Shown here one piece after another: positions 3,956 to 6,327 of a stretch of DNA of 6,327 nucleotides. Below the pieces are notes generated by a model. It saw only the letters and a program-made list of their open reading frames with translations. It did not search any database and was not told where the DNA came from. The stretch is taken from positions 1-6,327 of the forward strand of contig JADLHV010000203.1 of NCBI GenBank assembly GCA_020848595.1, read 5' to 3'. Origin of the DNA: Bacteroidia bacterium (lineage in GTDB: Bacteria; Bacteroidota; Bacteroidia; NS11-12g; UBA955). The translations under genes and the position numbers were made by a program. The stretch's first letter is position 1; each line of letters opens with the position of its first letter.

Positions 3956-4281
3956 AAGGTGAATTGGTCCATGTCGGAGAGATAGAGGCCAAAACGGACA
4001 CATTTAAGATAATGGATTTTGTCATTAAGACAGAAGACCAATATCCGCAGTTTATAAAAATGCAGGCTGTCAACAAAACCTGTGATGGGATAAAAGCACT
4101 TGGAATAGGTAGTAAGATTAATTGCCATTTCAATTTAAAAGGTAGAGAGTATAATGAAAAGTATTATACTACGATTAGTTGCTGGAAGTACGATATAAGA
4201 GCTAAGGTTGATAAAAAAGAGGAAGCAGTTGCTTCCTCTGAGTCAAGGTCTGGCGATTCTGATGATGACTTGCCATTTTAG
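3940..4281 (+). CDS. DUF3127-type single-stranded DNA-binding protein with SSB-like acidic tail, 113 aa
   Basis: Residues 1-86 match the DUF3127 OB-fold pattern: I-E-G-E-L strand, K-x-MDFVIKTEDQYPQ-x-I-K, a G-I-G-S-K-I turn and F-N-L-K-G-REYN-x-KYY-x2-I-x-CWKYDI. DUF3127 proteins are Bacteroidota and phage SSB-like proteins, including those of crAss-like phages. Aromatic residues suited to stacking on single-stranded DNA are kept (Tyr71, Tyr75, Tyr76, Trp82). Residues ~88-106 are a polar linker, and the protein ends D-S-D-D-D-L-P-F, nearly identical to the E. coli SSB tail DDDIPF that recruits PriA, RecO, RecQ, exonuclease I and other partners. I infer protection of phage single-stranded DNA and recruitment of host or phage replication proteins. 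The start overlaps the winged-helix gene by 16 nt. The stop overlaps, tail-to-tail, the stop of the gene at 4278-4526, and the linker codons host a terminator for that opposite operon. Confidence 0.92.
   Translation: MQYEIEGELVHVGEIEAKTDTFKIMDFVIKTEDQYPQFIKMQAVNKTCDGIKALGIGSKINCHFNLKGREYNEKYYTTISCWKYDIRAKVDKKEEAVASSESRSGDSDDDLPF
4213..4239 (-). terminator. Leftward intrinsic terminator inside the SSB coding sequence
   Basis: AGAGGAAGCA (4218-4227) and TGCTTCCTCT (4230-4239) form a perfect inverted repeat; with a realistic 4-nt loop this leaves a 9-bp GC-containing stem. Read leftward it is followed at once by a run of T (complement of 4213-4217). It lies about 40 nt after the last stop of the leftward operon. 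Read rightward no T-run follows, so it should not stop SSB transcription. Confidence 0.82.
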
Positions 4282-4526
4282 TTTAGGCCGTTGAAGAATA
4301 CAAACCGTTGAGGTCTGATGTTTTCGTCATGCTTATTTTTTTTATTTTGGTATGATTTGAGGTGAACATAGACGACTATCATTTTAAGATTGTCTTCAGC
4401 AAGCCTTTTTTCAAGAGCATTTAGCTTTAAGTTCTTTGACATATTGGTGTATTCAAGCGCTTCGACATAGGTAGCGCCTTGGAATACTATTTTTGACGGC
4501 AATGATTTCCTATGAAATGTTTTCAT
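4278..4526 (-). CDS. Small basic hypothetical protein, 82 aa
   Basis: Function unknown. The protein opens MKTFHRKSLPSKIVFQGATY, a start that reminds me of short hypothetical proteins in Bacteroides phages and mobile elements, though I cannot confirm this. A helix follows (LNALEKRLAED), then a strand (KMIVVYVHL) and a Lys/Asn/His-rich segment (SYQNKKNKHDEN), ending RFVFFNGLN. The net charge is positive, and the strand-basic loop-strand layout would suit nucleic-acid contact. It is the last gene of the leftward operon, 30 nt after the stop of the XRE-like gene. Its stop overlaps that of the SSB gene on the other strand (4278-4281), so the two operons meet tail to tail. Confidence 0.8.
   Translation of the reverse strand: MKTFHRKSLPSKIVFQGATYVEALEYTNMSKNLKLNALEKRLAEDNLKMIVVYVHLKSYQNKKNKHDENIRPQRFVFFNGLN
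4316..4343 (+). terminator. Weak terminator-like hairpin for the SSB transcript
   Basis: TGATG (4316-4320) can pair with CGTCA (4325-4329), with one wobble, around TTTT. A run of eight T (4336-4343) follows after 6 nt. It lies about 35 nt past the SSB stop, inside the opposite-strand gene. The stem is short and the spacing not ideal. Confidence 0.3.
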
Positions 4527-4556
4527 GGTTCAAAATTATAAATAATGTTTGAGAAC

Positions 4557-4760
4557 TTATTCTTTTTTTACTATTAAGATTTTAAGACCTACGGCATCCA
4601 GTAATTTGATTAAGTTTTTAGCCGTTAACGAAGACTTTTGTCCTAGGTTGTGTGAGACGTGGAAACGTTTCATTCCAAGGGCATTGCCTATGTCTGTAGT
4701 GGTTAGCTTAAGTTCTTGTTTGCTACGTCTGATTTCGGTGATTATTTCTTGGTATGTCAT
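4557..4760 (-). CDS. XRE/Cro-like helix-turn-helix protein, 67 aa
   Basis: The whole protein fits a minimal Cro/C1-type HTH. Helix 1 is YQEIITEIRRSKQELK (residues 3-18), helix 2 T-T-D-I-G-N-A-L-G-M (21-30), the recognition helix KRFHVSHNLGQ (31-41), helix 4 LTAKNLIKLLDAVG (45-58), and a final strand LKILIVKKE. Proteins of this size bind operator DNA as dimers and often act as phage repressors or anti-repressors, or as the antitoxin of a pair. No toxin-like neighbour is evident. The ATG overlaps the upstream stop by 4 nt, suggesting translational coupling. A gap of 30 nt to the last gene holds an imperfect GTTC...GAAC symmetry that could be a binding site but is weak. Confidence 0.85.
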   Translation of the reverse strand: MTYQEIITEIRRSKQELKLTTTDIGNALGMKRFHVSHNLGQKSSLTAKNLIKLLDAVGLKILIVKKE

Positions 4761-5044
4761 TGTATTATAAATTGTTCTGTTAATACGATTGTTCGAATGA
4801 TGGTGTTTGGGTCAAGATCAGGAGATTCAATCACTTGTTTTTTGTCTGTGATAAACTTTTGGTGACTATAACATTCGTGCTTATACTTGGTATTATCTAC
4901 CCGAAGACGAACAGTGTTTTCTGAAATTTCTACAGCATTTGGGAATAATTCCTTAGCTGCTTTGGCAACGGCACAATGTTCGTTACTTAAATAACATGTG
5001 TCAATAAAGTGTTTAGCACGTAGGTGTAGGTTGATTGTTTTCAT
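4757..5044 (-). CDS. Hypothetical protein, 95 aa
   Basis: I do not recognise this protein. It appears soluble and mainly helical in its first half (LHLRAKHFIDTCYL, then HCAVAKAAKELFPNA), with a central strand-like section (TVRLRVDN) and a basic, His/Lys-rich stretch (TKYKHECYSHQKFITDKKQ). The end, DPNTIIRTIVLTEQFIIQ, is hydrophobic and could be a strand or helix. Cys17, Cys24 and Cys58 do not form a standard metal site. It sits between two HTH proteins, and both its start and its stop are in ATGA overlaps, so it is likely made in fixed proportion with them; it may be an accessory to one of them. No function can be given. Confidence 0.8.
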   Translation of the reverse strand: MKTINLHLRAKHFIDTCYLSNEHCAVAKAAKELFPNAVEISENTVRLRVDNTKYKHECYSHQKFITDKKQVIESPDLDPNTIIRTIVLTEQFIIQ

Positions 5045-5268
5045 AAATTTTCTGGGTCTATTGTTAGAAGATTTTGTTTATTGAATTTACGATGAGCTAT
5101 TAATTCGGCTTTTTGCTGTTCTGATAAATAGCGATAAAGATTACCACTCCGTATTTTCAAGGCTTTACATGAGTCTATTACCGTATATCCTTCTTTGACA
5201 AGAGCTAAAACCTTTGTAAAATATTCTGCCTGCTTTGTAGGTTTTTTGCGAACATATTTTCTGGTCAT
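5041..5268 (-). CDS. Basic helix-turn-helix protein, 75 aa
   Basis: The N-terminus is highly basic (T-R-K-Y-V-R-K-K-P-T-K), a likely minor-groove or backbone-binding arm. Residues ~13-50 give a homeodomain-like, Hin/transposase-style tri-helix: AEYFTKVLALVKEGYT, then IDSCKALKI as helix 2 and SGNLYRYLSEQQKAEL as recognition helix. A tail ending PENL follows. This resembles the HTH units used by small terminase subunits, resolvases and small phage regulators, but there is no catalytic domain. A DNA-binding regulator is the simplest reading. The ATG overlaps the stop of the membrane-protein gene upstream by 4 nt, and its own stop overlaps the next ATG by 4 nt. Confidence 0.78.
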   Translation of the reverse strand: MTRKYVRKKPTKQAEYFTKVLALVKEGYTVIDSCKALKIRSGNLYRYLSEQQKAELIAHRKFNKQNLLTIDPENL

Positions 5269-5639
5269 CTTAATTTGTTTTTAAATGGTAGGTAAATGGA
5301 GTCTATTATAGATCCTTTCTTATAGACATAAACCATATCTTTAAGGGTATAAGCTGTGCAAGTCTTTGGAATTCGCTTGAATACTTGGATATCTCTTTGC
5401 CTAACTTCTTGAATGTATTTCAATGCATCTTCGGTAGTAAGTGGACGAGGATATAAATAGCCTTCTTTTGAGTTAAGGCGATAATAGCCGTTTGGTTGTT
5501 GCTCCAAGTAAAGGTTATTATAAACCGATTCAAAGGTTAGTGTTTTTAGTTCTTGTCCTTTGAACTTTAGCCCCATGTAGAATGAATACAAAAGAGCGAT
5601 GACGAATAGGAGTATTGCAATTACGTTAATTAGTTTCAT
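5265..5639 (-). CDS. Membrane-anchored hypothetical protein, 124 aa
   Basis: Residues ~4-22 (INVIAILLFVIALLYSFYMG) are one strongly hydrophobic helix with only a single Lys before it and the basic KFKGQELK after it; the charge balance favours the C-terminal side inside, but the orientation is not certain. No signal-peptidase or lipobox motif is obvious. The remaining ~100 residues form a Tyr-rich, basic domain with repeated strands (NGYYRLNSKEGYLYP), a helix (TTEDALKYIQEVRQRD) and another strand pair around KDMVYVYKKGS. Function unknown; membrane-bound small phage proteins made early often act at the host envelope. It starts 3 nt after the upstream stop and overlaps the downstream start by 4 nt. 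Confidence 0.8.
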   Translation of the reverse strand: MKLINVIAILLFVIALLYSFYMGLKFKGQELKTLTFESVYNNLYLEQQPNGYYRLNSKEGYLYPRPLTTEDALKYIQEVRQRDIQVFKRIPKTCTAYTLKDMVYVYKKGSIIDSIYLPFKNKLR

Positions 5640-5642
5640 GGG

Positions 5643-5939
5643 TTAAGGATTTGATGGTTCGTTAATATCTTCTGGGTGAACGATGTCGTATATTTTTTTA
5701 AGTCCGTTGTATTCTTTTTCGTCTAAGAATGCCCAACCAAAAAAGCCGTCTAGTGTATTAAGGACTACGAATAAACTCTCGCCATCATTGAAGGCGGCTA
5801 ATTGAAAGTCAAATTTTTGATGTAGGACTTCATATGCAAATGCGTCAATACCTTCTTCGAATGCGTCAATAGCTTGCTCTCCTAGTAATAGATATATTGG
5901 TCCGTCTGTTTTAATTGTTGCTGTGTTCATGGTTGACAT
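5643..5939 (-). CDS. Very acidic hypothetical protein lacking arginine, 98 aa
   Basis: By hand count the protein has about 18 Asp/Glu, 5 Lys and no Arg, a net charge near -13. It reads as a compact alpha/beta domain: strand PIYLLLG, acidic helix AIDAFEEGIDAFAYEVLHQ, strand FQLAAFND, strand ESLFVVLNTLDGFFGWAFLD, helix EYNGLKKIYDIV and an acidic Pro-rich tail. It has no cysteine. Small acidic phage proteins sometimes mimic DNA to block host nucleases or regulators; this is only suggested by charge. ATG 5939 overlaps the upstream gene by 29 nt; a second ATG at 5930, three codons in, would reduce this to 20 nt and is an equally possible start. Confidence 0.78.
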   Translation of the reverse strand: MSTMNTATIKTDGPIYLLLGEQAIDAFEEGIDAFAYEVLHQKFDFQLAAFNDGESLFVVLNTLDGFFGWAFLDEKEYNGLKKIYDIVHPEDINEPSNP

Positions 5940-6309
5940 GTTGGTAAGGTTTTAAAAAGTTAATAATGTGAGGTGTAATAGTTTCCATAGCATCATTGGA
6001 TACATAGATTGATCTAAGGTCTGTTTCAAGTATGTTGTAACCAAGCCATTCAAGTGCACAAACCATTTTTTCATAGTTGTTTTGCTTCTCGTGACAGCTG
6101 CAATATCCTTTCCCTTGGGTAAGAGGTGTAAACCAATCTTCATTACTAATGTCGATTTTGTTTTGGTAACACATTTCTTGCCCGTCGTAGATAGATACAA
6201 GACCACCATCTTGGGTAATTATATCAATGGTGTTTGTTGTTATGCCTATCAAAGCAATGGCTTTTGGGTATTGATTAGGTTCAAATACTATGCTGGCTAC
6301 TGCTTGCAT
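5911..6309 (-). CDS. Hypothetical protein, 132 aa or longer (possibly cut by the window edge)
   Basis: Function unknown. ATG 6309 gives 132 residues, but the frame stays open to the window edge, reading G-S-F-D-D-D before the Met, so the true start may lie outside. The first part is beta-rich (AVASIVFEP, KAIALIGITTNTIDIITQDGGLVSIYDGQ). The middle holds the cysteines (a Cys near residue 47, then G-Y-C-S-C-H-E-K and a Cys in the helix MVCALEWLGYN), and the end is helical with a His/Asn tail (HVNHEHSNN). The C-x-C-H group might bind metal but lacks a clear partner pair. It is the first visible gene of the leftward operon and overlaps the acidic-protein gene. Confidence 0.65.
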   Translation of the reverse strand: MQAVASIVFEPNQYPKAIALIGITTNTIDIITQDGGLVSIYDGQEMCYQNKIDISNEDWFTPLTQGKGYCSCHEKQNNYEKMVCALEWLGYNILETDLRSIYVSNDAMETITPHIINFLKPYQHVNHEHSNN

Positions 6310-6327
6310 ATCGTCATCAAATGACCC

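Noticed and set aside
3568..4128. Open minus-strand frame of 186 codons opposite the winged-helix and SSB genes
   Set aside because: It is antisense to two well-supported genes and its product is an unlikely mix rich in Cys, Phe, Leu and Ile, as expected from reading a shadow frame. It would also run over the divergent promoters.
4289..4311. Direct repeat CCGTTGA spaced 16 nt, near the SSB stop
   Set aside because: Only two 7-bp copies inside a coding region; expected by chance and without associated symmetry.
4527..4556. Imperfect GTTC...GAAC dyad as an operator for the XRE-like protein
   Set aside because: The arms match over only 4 bp without a gap, too weak to list as a site.
5952..6209. 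Second minus-strand ORF of 85 codons in another frame
   Set aside because: It lies entirely within the 5911-6309 frame, which continues the operon with better composition and overlap.
6082..6324. Plus-strand ORF of 80 codons at the right edge
   Set aside because: It is antisense to the leftward operon and hydrophobic in the way typical of shadow frames.

Overview
The window looks like part of a double-stranded DNA phage (or a prophage-like element) of a Bacteroidota host. The evidence is AT-rich DNA, tightly packed small genes with ATGA or TAATG junctions, few Shine-Dalgarno sequences, three copies of TATATTTG (which fits the Bacteroidota -7 box TAnnTTTG), and a DUF3127-type single-stranded DNA-binding protein (SSB) ending in DDDLPF. 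DUF3127 SSBs are known from crAss-like and other Bacteroidota phages, but nothing here proves a crAss-like assignment. There is no structural gene, tRNA, CRISPR array or transposase.

Bases 1-2571 are one rightward run. It holds a partial gene, two unknown genes, a shorter paralogue of the first gene, a LexA-like protein that appears to lack its self-cleavage residues, two tandem miniature zinc-ribbon proteins and a possible 20-residue membrane peptide. Weak terminator-like hairpins and a very AT-rich gap of about 300 bp (2572-2875) follow. Within this gap the plus-strand GC skew switches from C-rich to strongly G-rich. By hand count, 1081-2580 has about 237 G and 335 C, and 2881-3300 has about 98 G and 45 C.

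Bases 2850-3367 hold a self-contained HNH endonuclease unit with its own promoter-like box and a strong bidirectional terminator. From the other side of that terminator, a short leftward transcription unit (about 3590 to 3335) carries an unlisted 47-residue membrane-protein ORF. Its RNA could fold into an H-type pseudoknot and a wobble-containing stem. It diverges from a rightward pair of overlapping genes, a winged-helix protein and the SSB (3656-4281). The two promoter boxes form an inverted repeat.

Bases 6309 to 4278 are a leftward operon of six small genes. They encode two unknown proteins (one very acidic and without arginine), a membrane-anchored protein, a basic helix-turn-helix protein, an unknown protein, an XRE-like helix-turn-helix protein and a final basic unknown protein; three junctions are 4-nt ATGA overlaps. 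The operon converges tail-to-tail on the SSB gene. Its apparent intrinsic terminator lies inside the SSB coding sequence, in the codons of the flexible linker before the acidic tail. This right half resembles the early or accessory part of a phage genome, with DNA-binding regulators, replication accessory proteins and small host-interaction proteins, but most functions remain unassigned.
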